Source: PALSA-129 sp963842505
Lineage (GTDB): Bacteria; Acidobacteriota; Terriglobia; Bryobacterales; Bryobacteraceae
Assembly: GCA_963842505.1 (NCBI GenBank)
Contig: CAWJGZ010000001.1
Coordinates: 1,302,001 to 1,366,000, forward strand
DNA: 64,000 nucleotides
Reading direction: 5' to 3'
This document shows, one piece after another, positions 1 through 8,738 of the stretch. The position numbers were made by a program, and so were the translations under genes. Numbering within the stretch: the first letter of the stretch is position 1; the number at the start of each line of letters is the position of its first letter. The notes under the pieces were generated by a model. The model had not been told where the DNA came from and did no database searches. It saw nothing but the letters and a program-made list of their open reading frames with translations.

Positions 1-168
1 CTGGCAAGTAGGCAAGGTCCAACATCGACGCCGCCAGCCGCAAGGTTGGCGGCATTCGTCGTTCAAAACACGAGGCGCCTCTGCCAGGGGCAGAATTCCG
101 CGTTTGAAGGGCTGCACGCCACCCACGTTTCGCGCCCGCCTGCGGCCGATGCCCACCACCGGAGCCGT

Positions 169-405
169 TTATCGAATCCCGCCCATGAACTCGCGGTTCG
201 TGAGTTCCGCGCGCGGCGGCGCCACCTTCGGAACGTCCGGCATGGTCACCCGGAAGCGAACGCGGCGCTGGCCTTCGGGCAGATCGGACCGCCGCCAGCC
301 CGCATTGACCGGGTGGCGCGGATCGTTCAGATCATATTGCTGACGCCGATCCGACGGACGAAGCGCTTCTCTGACGCTGCTCCGAAATGACGGCTGGGGC
401 ATCAT
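169..405 (-). CDS. Short hypothetical protein, accessory cluster
   Basis: A short basic ORF of about 78 residues that I do not recognise. It is rich in Arg and Pro and ends in REFMGGIR. The start used is an internal ATG; another lies at 432. Its first ~70 bases overlap the end of the neighbouring ORF (332-601) in a different frame, so one of the two may be wrongly bounded. It is the last member of a run of four short minus-strand ORFs (907-1293, 615-851, 332-601, this one), which is the main reason for listing it. No domain or signal peptide is visible. Confidence 0.3.
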   Translation of the reverse strand: MMPQPSFRSSVREALRPSDRRQQYDLNDPRHPVNAGWRRSDLPEGQRRVRFRVTMPDVPKVAPPRAELTNREFMGGIR

Positions 406-601
406 CTGTCGCGAAGAAAACGGTCCGTTCAAACCCGTGCGGCCCGGTGATCAGAACCTTGAATCCGCCTCGGAACGGATCGGCCGCGATCCAGGCTTCG
501 TACGGCCCAGCAACGTTCTTCCCGCCGGCCTCGACCGCCGCTTGAATGCGCTCCCTCCGCGTGGCCGGGATGCCTTTGGCTTCAAAGACCGTGATGGGCA
601 T
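332..601 (-). CDS. Small hypothetical protein (MPITVFEAKG start)
   Basis: A protein of 89 residues. The chosen ATG opens MPITVFEAKGIPATRR and lies 13 bp after the stop of the upstream ORF (615-851), which is operon-like spacing. The amino-terminal half looks like a folded small domain (GPYEAWIAADPFRGGFKVLI, then TGPHGFERTVFF with alternating hydrophobics suggesting beta strands). The tail is low complexity (Ser/Arg). No catalytic motif is seen and the function is unknown. Longer in-frame upstream coding would overlap the previous gene and reads as Arg-rich filler, so I reject the 763 start. Confidence 0.5.
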   Translation of the reverse strand: MPITVFEAKGIPATRRERIQAAVEAGGKNVAGPYEAWIAADPFRGGFKVLITGPHGFERTVFFATDDAPAVISEQRQRSASSVGSASAI

Positions 602-614
602 TGCGATCTGGACG

Positions 615-851
615 TTATGTTTTCGCCGACTTCTGCTGGCGGAATGCGGCCCATCGCTTTTTCTGGGCGGCCGCCATTCTCTTGCGGCCCGCAGCCGAAA
701 TCCTCCGTTTCGCTCTCGAAGGCGTCGCAGAGGTGGCGCCGGCAGAACCACTAAGCTCAGCACGGATCTCGGCCATTGCTTGTTCGATGCGGGTTATCTC
801 GGCCTGGTAGCCGATCAGTGCGGCTTGAAGGAAATCAGAGTGGGCTGGCAC
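615..851 (-). CDS. Small basic helical protein
   Basis: A protein of 78 residues. The amino-terminal ~35 residues form an amphipathic helix (FLQAALIGYQAEITRIEQAM). The carboxy half is a Lys/Arg/Ala-rich segment (RISAAGRKRM, AAAQKKRWAAF) of the histone-H1/AT-hook-like kind often found in small proteins of this group. It may bind nucleic acid, but this is inference only. It sits between two other short minus-strand ORFs, 13 bp before the next start. The frame has the internal helix periodicity expected of a real protein, unlike the overlapping plus-strand ORFs. Confidence 0.55.
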   Translation of the reverse strand: MPAHSDFLQAALIGYQAEITRIEQAMAEIRAELSGSAGATSATPSRAKRRISAAGRKRMAAAQKKRWAAFRQQKSAKT

Positions 852-906
852 CGCAGCAAGTTTATCACCCAGGCGAACTGAAATTCCTGGCGTTCGTCGG
901 CCTCGA

Positions 907-1293
907 TTATTTCGAACCCGATTCTTCCTGTTGTTCCCGCGTTCGTCGCTTCCCGAAACGGCGTCCCGCTTCGTCCGTTTCGTTCCGCTCCAGGACTCCG
1001 GTCAGGTAGGAGTTCGTTGCCGCGCGAGCTTCCTTCGATAGCGCGATGTAATGATCGAGCTCCCGGCGGTGGAAGGCTTCGTGCTTTCGGAGAACCGCCA
1101 GAGCGCGAATCACCTGATCGAAGCCGGCGTTGACCTCCAGCAAATGCTTGTAGATTGGCAACTTCACGCCGTCGGCCCCCCCGCAAACAACGACTCCGCA
1201 CCTGAAAGCCGCCCGGTCAGGTGGGTCTTGCCTGGTCCCTCTGCGTTCGACGCCATTGTGGAATCTCCTGGCGCGGCGTTGCCGCGTGGTCAT
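907..1293 (-). CDS. Hypothetical helical protein heading a short-ORF cluster
   Basis: A protein of 128 residues. The ATG at 1293 is preceded by a GAGGGAA ribosome-binding sequence. Residues ~1-40 are basic and poorly ordered. The carboxy part is a convincing alpha-helical domain (LPIYKHLLEVNAGFDQVIRA, LRKHEAFHRRELDHYIALSK) with an Arg/Glu-rich tail. No known family is recognised. The gene leads a co-oriented run of four short genes (907-1293, 615-851, 332-601, 169-405) resembling in layout the cluster at 25,195-26,319. A phage- or plasmid-derived accessory module is likely; the function is unknown. Confidence 0.5.
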   Translation of the reverse strand: MTTRQRRARRFHNGVERRGTRQDPPDRAAFRCGVVVCGGADGVKLPIYKHLLEVNAGFDQVIRALAVLRKHEAFHRRELDHYIALSKEARAATNSYLTGVLERNETDEAGRRFGKRRTREQQEESGSK

Positions 1294-1697
1294 GACATTC
1301 CCTCTGGCGAGGCCCAAAAGGCAAGGTCGAGCTTCCGGCGCGATGCCTTGGGCGACGACAAAGTGCGCGCTGGGGACGCCCACGGGACGCGGTGGGCGGC
1401 CGTGGGGCGCCGAAGGCCACCACAACTACCACCAACGCCCCTCGGACGCGACGTCGCGCCCCTGTGCGCGCCCTCTGGCCATTTCGGGTGCCAACCCTCG
1501 CTGGACATCCGCGGGCAGCCAACTGGGGGGAAACTGGGGGTACCCCGCATGTCATGGAATAGGAAATTTGGGTAAGCCTCAGGAAATTTACTAATTTACT
1601 TTTTGAGACGGGACGTGGCGCATCACGCAGGAACTGGCGTGTTTTCTATGGGTGTGTTGAAAAGAAAGGGCTTGGGGGTGGCTCCCCGAGAGGAACC

Positions 1698-1756
1698 CTA
1701 ATACGAACACGCGAATGGAGAATTTGGGTGGAGCGGGTTTCTCTGTGGTGTTAACC
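1698..1756 (+). repeat. Imperfect direct repeat, copy A
   Basis: Shares its layout with 1833-1890: CTRATACGAAC, a CGCGRATGGAG-type block, ATTT-GGT, TTTCTCTG and a TTA-CC end. By eye roughly three quarters of positions match. The two copies are about 135 bp apart. No coding potential; nature unknown. Confidence 0.5.
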
Positions 1757-1814
1757 AGGCGGGGGATTTCGGATTTGCGTCCTGAGATTCTATAGTCCCC
1801 GGGCGTGGCAAATA

Positions 1815-1828
1815 GGTTCCGCGGAACC
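1815..1828. repeat. Perfect 14-bp palindrome
   Basis: GGTTCCGCGGAACC, perfectly self-complementary, in the non-coding stretch beyond the 3' end of the GntR/LacI-type regulator. It could be a protein-binding site or a short stem. There is no T-tract, so a terminator is unlikely. Confidence 0.4.
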
Positions 1829-1832
1829 GACG

Positions 1833-1890
1833 CTGATACGAACCGCGGATGGAGGATTTCGGTAAAGCAGCTTTCTCTGAGACGTTATCC
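1833..1890 (+). repeat. Imperfect direct repeat, copy B
   Basis: Partner of the repeat at 1698-1756. It ends exactly where the regulator gene's stop begins on the minus strand, and it is immediately preceded by the palindrome at 1815-1828. Confidence 0.5.
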
Positions 1891-3021
1891 CTATTTTCTT
1901 TTTTCCCCTAGACCGGCTCCGCACGAGTCACGCACCACCAATCTGCAGCTTAGCAAAATGTCACGGGCGGGCATATCCGGCCGAGAAACGCGCTCCAGCA
2001 TCGCCGCCATCGCCGCTTCTCCGATGTTCCTGCAGGGCTGATGTATGGTCGTCAGTGCAATCGGCAGCAGGCGGGCGTACTTCACGTCATCGAACCCGGC
2101 AATCCGGATATCGTCCGGTATGCGATAGCCGAGTGCAATCAGGCTGTGCATCAGAATTCCGGCAGTCCGATCGTTGGCGCAAATGATCGCGTCCGGGTGA
2201 ATGGATTCGACCATCTGCCGCACTTCGGGCTCCTGAGAAGGGTCGAGCCGCTGAACAAACTCTGCTTCATACGGCGCGCCCGAGACGGACAGCGCTTCGC
2301 GAAACCCCGATATCCGAATCGCAACTGTCGATGCAGAGCGGGGGTAGGAGAGGAAACCGATGCGTCGGCAGCCGAGTTGGAGCAGGTGTTCGGTAGCCAT
2401 GAATCCCGCCCTATGGTTATCGATGCCAATCAAGTCGTGCTTGCCTCTCCGGGGATAGGGCAGAACTTCGCGGTCCAGCAGCACGACCGGAATCTCAGCA
2501 CTCTCCAATGCGGCCAGTACGCGAAGGTTGGTGCTTTCACTTTCCGGCGTGAGTTCCAGCGGCGCAAAGAACACCCCTGAAACGTCTCTTGCAATGTACT
2601 GTCTGCAAAGTTGCCATGCCTGCTCTTCTTTAGTGGCAGATTTCGTGGCAGAGCGAGGCGTAGCATTAGCCCATAGCAGGGCATGCGCCGCCGCCTGCGG
2701 CGCGCTGGCCATTCCCTGACAAATCGGCTCAAAGATCTCCGTTTGTCCTAGGTCCGGAATCAGTAGCCCGAACAGTAGTCCGGGTGTTTTCTCCGCACGA
2801 ACATATGTTCCCGAACCCACGCGCCGCTCGACGAGCCCCTTGCTCCCGAGTTCGCGGATCGCCCGTCCCACAGTGATCCGCGACGTTTGAAACTGGCGAA
2901 TCAAACTTGCCTCGCTAGGCAGCTTTTGGCCTACCTTGTATTTGCCAGCGAGAATGTCCTCTTCGAGGCGAACGAGGACTTGCTGATATTTGTGAACGGG
3001 GCCTTTGTCGGTGCGAGCCAT
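1891..3021 (-). CDS. GntR-family transcriptional regulator with LacI-type sugar-binding domain
   Basis: A regulator of 376 residues with the AraR/GntR-LacI hybrid layout. Residues ~8-75 form a winged helix-turn-helix (ILAGKYKVGQKLPSEASLIR, then GLVERRVGSGTYV is the wing). Residues ~84-365 form a periplasmic-binding-protein-like effector domain (LLFGLLIPDLGQTEIFE, VVLLDREVLPYPRRG, DAIICANDRTAGILM, IRIAGFDDVKYARLLPIALT). By family, a sugar or sugar-derived ligand alters DNA binding. It lies next to the esterase/TonB-receptor genes and near a sugar kinase and symporter, so it probably controls them. A candidate operator (3031-3042) lies 9 bp upstream of its ATG, suggesting autoregulation. The effector is unknown. 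Confidence 0.9.
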   Translation of the reverse strand: MARTDKGPVHKYQQVLVRLEEDILAGKYKVGQKLPSEASLIRQFQTSRITVGRAIRELGSKGLVERRVGSGTYVRAEKTPGLLFGLLIPDLGQTEIFEPICQGMASAPQAAAHALLWANATPRSATKSATKEEQAWQLCRQYIARDVSGVFFAPLELTPESESTNLRVLAALESAEIPVVLLDREVLPYPRRGKHDLIGIDNHRAGFMATEHLLQLGCRRIGFLSYPRSASTVAIRISGFREALSVSGAPYEAEFVQRLDPSQEPEVRQMVESIHPDAIICANDRTAGILMHSLIALGYRIPDDIRIAGFDDVKYARLLPIALTTIHQPCRNIGEAAMAAMLERVSRPDMPARDILLSCRLVVRDSCGAGLGEKRK

Positions 3022-3030
3022 GACCGTAAC

Positions 3031-3042
3031 CTGATATTACAA
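3031..3042. promoter_or_regulatory. Candidate regulator operator, copy 1 (autoregulatory)
   Basis: CTGATATTACAA (reverse TTGTAATATCAG) just upstream of the regulator start. It resembles TTGATATATCAA at 12759-12770 and TTGATATACTAA at 8452-8463. Similarity by eye only; short AT-rich words can recur by chance. Confidence 0.3.
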
Positions 3043-3143
3043 CTTTTCAGCGTTTGTCACAACCTCGACTGCCGAATCCGTTAGCGCCAGACTCTGCACG
3101 GCTTGCGCGAGCGGTGTTTTCCAAATCGTATCAGAGAACCGAC

Positions 3144-4778
3144 TTATTTGGCGGACTTTGCGGCAGCTTGCTGCTGCCTTGCGTTCAGCGCATCCAGAAA
3201 CTTAACGCCCGCCGCGTACGGTGCTGTGTCGACATGGGGGGTATCGCCGATCTTGAGCACTAGATCAGTCTTTGCGTCATAGGCTGGCCACTCGGGAAGG
3301 CCGGGTCCGTTGGGATTACCCGTCTTTATGAAGTTGACCCAATAGCTTTGCACCGTGTCGCTGACTTTGCGATCGACATCAGTCCAGGGCCAATCACGAA
3401 GATGGAGATTGTTGAGGACGTAAATCAGCTCCGAGCTGTGGAACGCGTCGAACCCGCAGGTAGAGCAATTGGAGTATAAAGCTCCCTCGGGAGCGGGAGC
3501 AACGTGCGTGAAATGGAAAAGGTAAGCTTTGTTTTTTCCCGTCTTGCTTTGCAGAAGCGCCCAGGTCTTCATGCTCCAGAACATTCGGTCCCGGAGGAAT
3601 AAGAAGATAGACTTCTGAGCCTGAGCGTCGGAATCAGCCGGATAGAGCTTCAGGTAGTCATCCGCCATATCCCCATAAAGCGCTTTTGCATCCGCCTTCG
3701 CGGATGCAGCAGTGACTGAAGGGGTGTTGGGGACGTCAGCGGCATTTGCCCCAAGAAGCAAGGGAACATCGTTCTGTTGGCCAAGCTCGTAAGTCGTCAT
3801 GCCTCCTTGAGGAATCACCCAACCATCTACATTAGCGGCCGCCGGTGAATCGAGCTTCACCAACTCCGCCGCGGGCTTCTTTCGTAACTCCGCCAGCGAA
3901 TGGGCCCCCACAGACTCCGCGAACTTCACGCCGGCCTGCTCCACCTCTGCAAGCGGGGACCACCGACCGGCATTACCGCCACTGTCCGCGATTGCGTGTT
4001 GAAACAGTCCCTTCGACAGGGGGCTCCTCACGTGGACGGAGACGGCGCTAGCTCCAGCCGACTCGCCAAACACGGTTATGTTGCCGGGATCGCCCCCGAA
4101 TCCCGCAATGTTATTTTTCACCCACTTCATCGCCGCAATCTGATCGAGATAGGCATAATTGCCGGAGGAGTGATGCTCGGATTCCTTGGTCAGTTCGGGG
4201 TGGGCCAAAAAGCCGAAGACGTTTACGCGGTAATTTACACTTATGGCCACGACTCCCCGTTTGGCCAGCTTGGCCAGATCATAGCCCAGATCCGATCCGG
4301 CGCCGTCCCGGTTTGCACCGCCGTGGATCCATACGACGACTGGCAAGCGATCGGTCGGTGTCTTGGCAGCAGTCCAGACATTGAGATACAAGCAGTCTTC
4401 GCTCATCACGCTTAAGCCATCCCACCAATCCACGGCCCCATCATCCTTCCCGGGAGTGTGCTTCACCGCTCTCGATACCTGCATACAAGCGGGCCCAAAC
4501 TGGTCCGCCATCCGCACACCCTGCCACGGCGCAGCAGGCTGGGGCGGCTTCCAACGCAGGTTGCCAACCGGAGGGGCGGCGTATGGAATTCCACGAAACG
4601 ACCAGACACCCCAACTCCAGAACACTGGCATGCCCACGACGGTGCCACCGTCAACTTTGACTTTGCCATCGATGGCAGCGAAAAGCGGCAAAGAGGACAA
4701 CGCCGCCAGAACTGCAAACATCCCTACTCTTCCCAGACGGTAGTTCGTTTTTATCACAGTCTCTTTACCCTTCGTCAT
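3144..4778 (-). CDS. Secreted type-B carboxylesterase
   Basis: A protein of 544 residues of the carboxylesterase/para-nitrobenzyl-esterase family, about the usual length. A hydrophobic segment (MFAVLAALSSLPLFAA, residues 20-35) is a Sec signal; the true start may be Met20. Family marks seen: SFRGIPYAAPPVG (60-72), SEDCLYLNVW (126-135), the oxyanion HGG at 152-154, and the nucleophile elbow GESAGA with Ser240. A His in FDAFHSSELIYVL is the likely triad histidine. It hydrolyses carboxylic esters. With the receptor's second frameshift repaired, the receptor stop lies 18 bp upstream of this start, so the two are probably co-transcribed. The substrate is not deducible. Confidence 0.92.
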   Translation of the reverse strand: MTKGKETVIKTNYRLGRVGMFAVLAALSSLPLFAAIDGKVKVDGGTVVGMPVFWSWGVWSFRGIPYAAPPVGNLRWKPPQPAAPWQGVRMADQFGPACMQVSRAVKHTPGKDDGAVDWWDGLSVMSEDCLYLNVWTAAKTPTDRLPVVVWIHGGANRDGAGSDLGYDLAKLAKRGVVAISVNYRVNVFGFLAHPELTKESEHHSSGNYAYLDQIAAMKWVKNNIAGFGGDPGNITVFGESAGASAVSVHVRSPLSKGLFQHAIADSGGNAGRWSPLAEVEQAGVKFAESVGAHSLAELRKKPAAELVKLDSPAAANVDGWVIPQGGMTTYELGQQNDVPLLLGANAADVPNTPSVTAASAKADAKALYGDMADDYLKLYPADSDAQAQKSIFLFLRDRMFWSMKTWALLQSKTGKNKAYLFHFTHVAPAPEGALYSNCSTCGFDAFHSSELIYVLNNLHLRDWPWTDVDRKVSDTVQSYWVNFIKTGNPNGPGLPEWPAYDAKTDLVLKIGDTPHVDTAPYAAGVKFLDALNARQQQAAAKSAK

Positions 4779-4796
4779 AACTCACCATTCGCAACT

Positions 4797-7700
4797 TCAG
4801 AACAGCAACTTCAGCGCCACCTCTTGTCGCCGGCTCCCAGTGGTCGAGGTTGTGATATGGGTAAGGATTGACCCAAACCCTGACTGCCCCAGCACGGCCA
4901 CCGGTGCGCTGGGGGTTCTCCGTGTTGGTGAAGTCGAACGATTCGAACCGGAACTGCATCGTGATCCTCTCCGTGACTTTGAACTGCCGGTGGAGGGCTA
5001 GGTCCACGTCCCAAAAGCCCGGTGCGTTCAGGAGGTCAAAGCCTTCATTTCCCCAGGTGTAGTTGGGTTGCGCCACGAACGCGGCTGGGTTGAACCACTC
5101 AGCCATTGACGCGTGTGGCACTCGAAACGACGACACTAGATTAGGAAGGTTAGTACCAGTTGCGCTATTCGTCTGCGTGGAAGTCTGAGTGACTGAGAAT
5201 GGTAGGCCCGTTTCCGCGGTAGCAATGGCGTTGATCCGCCAGTTCCTCAAGAGCGTTGAATAGAACCTGCTGGGAGTCCCCTTGTAAGGCACATCAAAAC
5301 TCCAGGTTACAGCCACACGATTCCGCATGTCACTGGCTGAGCTTTCCTTAACTGTACTTGGGACCGAGTATGCTACATAACGATACTGGCTATTATCTAG
5401 AGTATGCGCCCAGGTGTGATTCGCGTTCAAAGTCATGCCATGGCTAAGGCGCATCTCCAGAGTGGTCTGCAAAGCGTTGTAAGAACTTGTGTAGTAGTTT
5501 CGTACCGTATCAATATCTGCTAGATTTGGATAGATCAGAGTGTAAACCCGCCGGCTTTGGAGGGGAGCTGCGCCCGGCGCGGCCCCGTTCGCGTCGGGGT
5601 TCGCATTCGACCCGCTCTGACGCTTACCAAGCGATGCGACATACGAGCTGCTCAAAAACAGTCCCAGCGGCAATTGACGCTGCGCTGTGATGTTCACCTG
5701 TTCCACATAGGGAATTTTGTAATTAAAAGCAACAGCCGCTACTGATCCGGAGAAATTGGAAAAAGCGACTGGAGCGAGGGTGGGAAGAACATCGGAGATG
5801 CTGTTAATGGGCGTAATGTTGTTCGGAGTAATCGTAAACGCGCTAATGAAGGGAGGATTACGGAACGCGCCCGGAGTTCCCAACATCGTCGGAGCGTAGT
5901 TTATCCCAAAACCGCCGCGAATGACGGTCTTTTGGTCAACCTGGGCGGCGAAACCAAAGCGCGGACCGAAATCCTTCCGGTCCTTTTGGACGCCGACCGT
6001 GTTGCCGATGCCATCTTGGCCCGCGACGACCATCGCCGCGGTGGAAAAGTCAAAATTGCTGATGCGGTTGAAAGCCTCGCTGACCGGGCTGTAATAGTCC
6101 CACCGAAGACCGAGATTGAGGGTCAGCCAGCGGTTGACCCTGTAGTCGTCCTGAACATACCAGCCGTTTTCCAGCGTTCGGTACCCTGGCATGATCAAGT
6201 ACCGGCTTCGCATCGACTGGCCTGGATACCCCAAGAGTAATGACGCCATCGCATTCCCGGTGCTGGCGAGGTTGTTGGGGTCGGCCGTGAAGGACGGAGT
6301 GAACTGGTAACCGACCCGCGGCTCCTGGCTCTGGAAGTCCTCGACCTGCCGCCTTGTAAACTCGCCGCCGAACTTGACAATATGGGATCCTTTTAACCAT
6401 TGAAGGCTCCCTGAGGTCGTGTACACGTTGTTGGTGTTCAATGTAGGAATAAAGTTTCCGTCGCCCAATCCGCTGAAATTTGAGACCCAGATGTTCGGGA
6501 AGCCGCTGCTTATCTGATCCACGTTGACGTTCTGCATTCCGAGTTGCGACGCTGGATTCGTGCCCCAACCCTGCGGCAGAGCATGGTTTTGATAGCGCGA
6601 ATAGCCGGCTCTGAGCACTAGCACAAGTCGCGACGACAAGGTGTACGTGTCATTCAGCGCCAAGCCATGGACCCGCTGTTGCATGTACCCATTATTTCCG
6701 TATTCATACCCGAACCGTGCGTTTACAGGCTGTCCCAGTGGGTTGAAGCCATTCGCAGTCTCCGGGAATACGTGTGGAAGCTGGGTGTTGATCATATCAT
6801 AGTTATACCGGAGGAAGAAGTTGTTCATTTCTGAAAACCGGTAATCCAGGCGCGTATCGAAGGTGTTATCGGTTTGCGTAGTGACACCGCTCGTGTCATA
6901 GTTGTTGCTCAGGCCTGTGCCGGGTACATTCGGCAACGGGTACATATTGATCAGTTTTAGCGAAATTGGGTTGATCTCGCTCAGGGGAATCTGATTATTA
7001 GGAAACGGAGTACGAGTGCTCACGCCGTTGGCCGTAACCGTGGTGTTGACGTCGTAAATAGGGCTGAGAACCCGCGAAGTTGCCTTGGATCATCGCGGCG
7101 GTTGGAACTGTTGCCAATAACGCACCTCCGAGGTTCGACATGTACGTTTCCCAGTCGGCGAAGAAGAATGCTTTGTTCTTCTTGACCGGGCCCCCGATAC
7201 TTCCGCCGAAATTGTGCTGCTTGTAGGGCGGCTTCGACGCAGTGGCCGCCAGGTTTGGTGGTCGCGCATCCAAATCCTGGTTGCGAAGGTATTCAAACGC
7301 GGATCCATGGAGTTCATTGGTGCCGCCTTTTGTAATGAAGACGATGGCGGCGCCGCCGGTTCTGCTCAACTCTGCCGAAAAGGAATTGGTCACGACCCTC
7401 ATCTCGGCAACGCCTTCCATCGAAGGCTTTACCAAAATGGTATTGACAAACCTCTCATTGTTGTCCATCCCGTCGATCAGAAAATTGTTTTCCGCGCCAG
7501 TTCTGCCGTTAACGGACACCGTCGAATTGCGACGCTTGTCATCAGGCGTGCCGCTGAATCCCCCGCCTTTGTAGTCGTCGGCCCCAGCCACATACATGGA
7601 AAGGTCGATGAGATTCCTTCCGTTCAAGGGTAAGTTCCTAATCTCAGTCTGGTTAACAGCGGATCCGACCGTGGCCGTGTCGGTCTGCAACGCCACGCTG

Positions 7701-8161
7701 GTGGCGACAACCTCAATCGACTGCTCCATGCTGCCGGGCTCCAGACGGGGGCTGACCCTGAAGCGATCGCCGCTTGTCAGGGCGACATCAGCAATGCGCC
7801 ATGACTTGAAGCCCGCCTTATCGATCACAATGCTATAGTGTCCAGTTGGTAGTTGGGGGATCGAGAAGTCGCCGCTCTCGTTCGAGACGCCGACGTATGG
7901 CAAGCCCGTTGCGAGGTTCGTGGCTGTTACTTTCACGCCAGGGACAACGGCATTGGTAGAATCCGCCACCGTCCCGACGATATCGGCAGTTGAAACTTGG
8001 GCCGGCAGCACTGTCGCGAGTGCCAAGAACAGCGCTGCGGCTGTAATCACGGAGCCAATCGCCCGACCCGAACTCGACGACCGCCCCCAGGAAATCGACT
8101 GAGACAAACGCAGGACCGACTGCAGTGCTCGGACTTGCCCTTTGATGAACATTTGACACAC
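4797..8161 (-). pseudogene. Oar-like TonB-dependent receptor broken by two frameshifts
   Basis: A receptor of ~1,120 residues once two frame changes are repaired. The amino part (8161 to ~7075) has a signal sequence, a carboxypeptidase-regulatory (Cna-B-like) domain (DIVGTVADSTNAVVPGVKVT), a plug (LPLNGRNLIDLSMYVAG, FLIDGMDNNER) and GGTNELHGSAFEYLRN. The barrel continues in another frame (STRTPFPNNQIPLSEINPIS onward). Deleting one base from the CCC run at 7071-7073 restores GNFAVLSPIYDVNTTVT. Deleting one base from the CCCC run at 4887-4890 restores FGSILTHITTSTTGSRRQ and the aromatic end VALKLLF followed by a stop at 4797-4799. Both errors sit in short G/C runs, so sequencing error is as likely as decay. 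Role: outer-membrane import, probably of the esterified substrate used by the neighbouring hydrolases. Confidence 0.85.
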
Positions 8162-8326
8162 TCCAATTTGCTAGGGATATCTTCTGCCTACCGCTCGCAG
8201 CTACCGTCGGGAACGAACTGCGCAAAGTGTTGCGGTCAGCCGCTCCTTAACCTCTAAAGGAACATCCTGCGATGCCCATCGGTTTCCGTTTGCGGCAATA
8301 CACCCTGGTCTGAGAGGTCCGTATAC

Positions 8327-8355
8327 TGAATACAGCTTTTTGGTGAATCAGTCAA
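8327..8355 (-). promoter_or_regulatory. Sigma-70-type promoter for the TonB receptor
   Basis: On the minus strand TTGACT, a 17-bp spacer, then TATTCA. This places transcription start near 8320, with a leader of ~160 nt before the receptor start. Recognised by consensus only. Confidence 0.45.
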
Positions 8356-8451
8356 TAGGTGGTTCGATGGACTTACCTTCCAAGTGTCCGTCACATGAAG
8401 ACAAAATACCTAACAAGTGTTTATTTTTCAATAGATTATAAATATTTGTAA

Positions 8452-8463
8452 TTGATATACTAA
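8452..8463. promoter_or_regulatory. Candidate regulator operator, copy 2
   Basis: TTGATATACTAA in the AT-rich middle of the divergent receptor/hydrolase control region. It matches the perfect palindrome TTGATATATCAA at 12759-12770 in 10 of 12 positions. It lies between the two promoter candidates, where a repressor could control both directions. Confidence 0.35.
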
Positions 8464-8491
8464 CTTTCTCACATGATGAGGCGAGTTGGCA

Positions 8492-8520
8492 TTGCTTCGG
8501 ACTACCAAGTCGAGTAATAT
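8492..8520 (+). promoter_or_regulatory. Promoter candidate for hydrolase 1
   Basis: TTGCTT, 17-bp spacer, TAATAT. The -10 box is good and the -35 weak. It lies ~220 bp upstream of the chosen start at 8739. Confidence 0.3.
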
Positions 8521-8738
8521 TGCTGCCGTACCAGTAGCGTCGAGAGGGCTCGAGACCCCCGATGTTGCTTGTACATGCTCGTGGTAGCCGGCCTCGTGGC
8601 GTCGAATCAGAGGCAGCAGGGGCTACCGCGGTACTTACGACCGCCGGTTGGGTGTGTGTTCGTATACGGAGGCCGAACAGCGTGCCGACATCGGTTTCTA
8701 GGTCCGGTTTGGGCCAGGGTTGCGAAAAGGAGAATAAG

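Larger units (their letters stand above)
1294..1890. other. Non-coding stretch with imperfect direct repeats and a palindrome
   Basis: No supported gene. The stretch holds two imperfect direct repeats of about 58 bp (1698-1756 and 1833-1890), both beginning CTRATACGAAC and ending in TTAACC/TTATCC. It also holds a perfect 14-bp palindrome GGTTCCGCGGAACC at 1815-1828. The ORFs here are low-complexity shadows. Confidence 0.5.
8162..8738. other. Divergent intergenic region between receptor and hydrolase
   Basis: No gene. Its middle (8390-8480) is strikingly AT-rich for this GC-rich genome. It holds promoter candidates in both directions (8327-8355 minus, 8492-8520 plus) and a candidate operator (8452-8463). 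The reading frame that runs upstream of the hydrolase start from 8562 is untypical protein and is treated as leader. Confidence 0.6.

Noticed and set aside
1..168. Minus-strand frame reading APRVLNDECRQPCGWRRR at the left edge
   Set aside because: No start, no motif, and it runs off the window; not enough to call a gene.
8562..8738. In-frame upstream extension of hydrolase 1
   Set aside because: It would place 59 Arg/Gly/Ser-rich residues before a normal signal peptide; the ATG at 8739 has a strong ribosome-binding site and matches the paralogue lengths.
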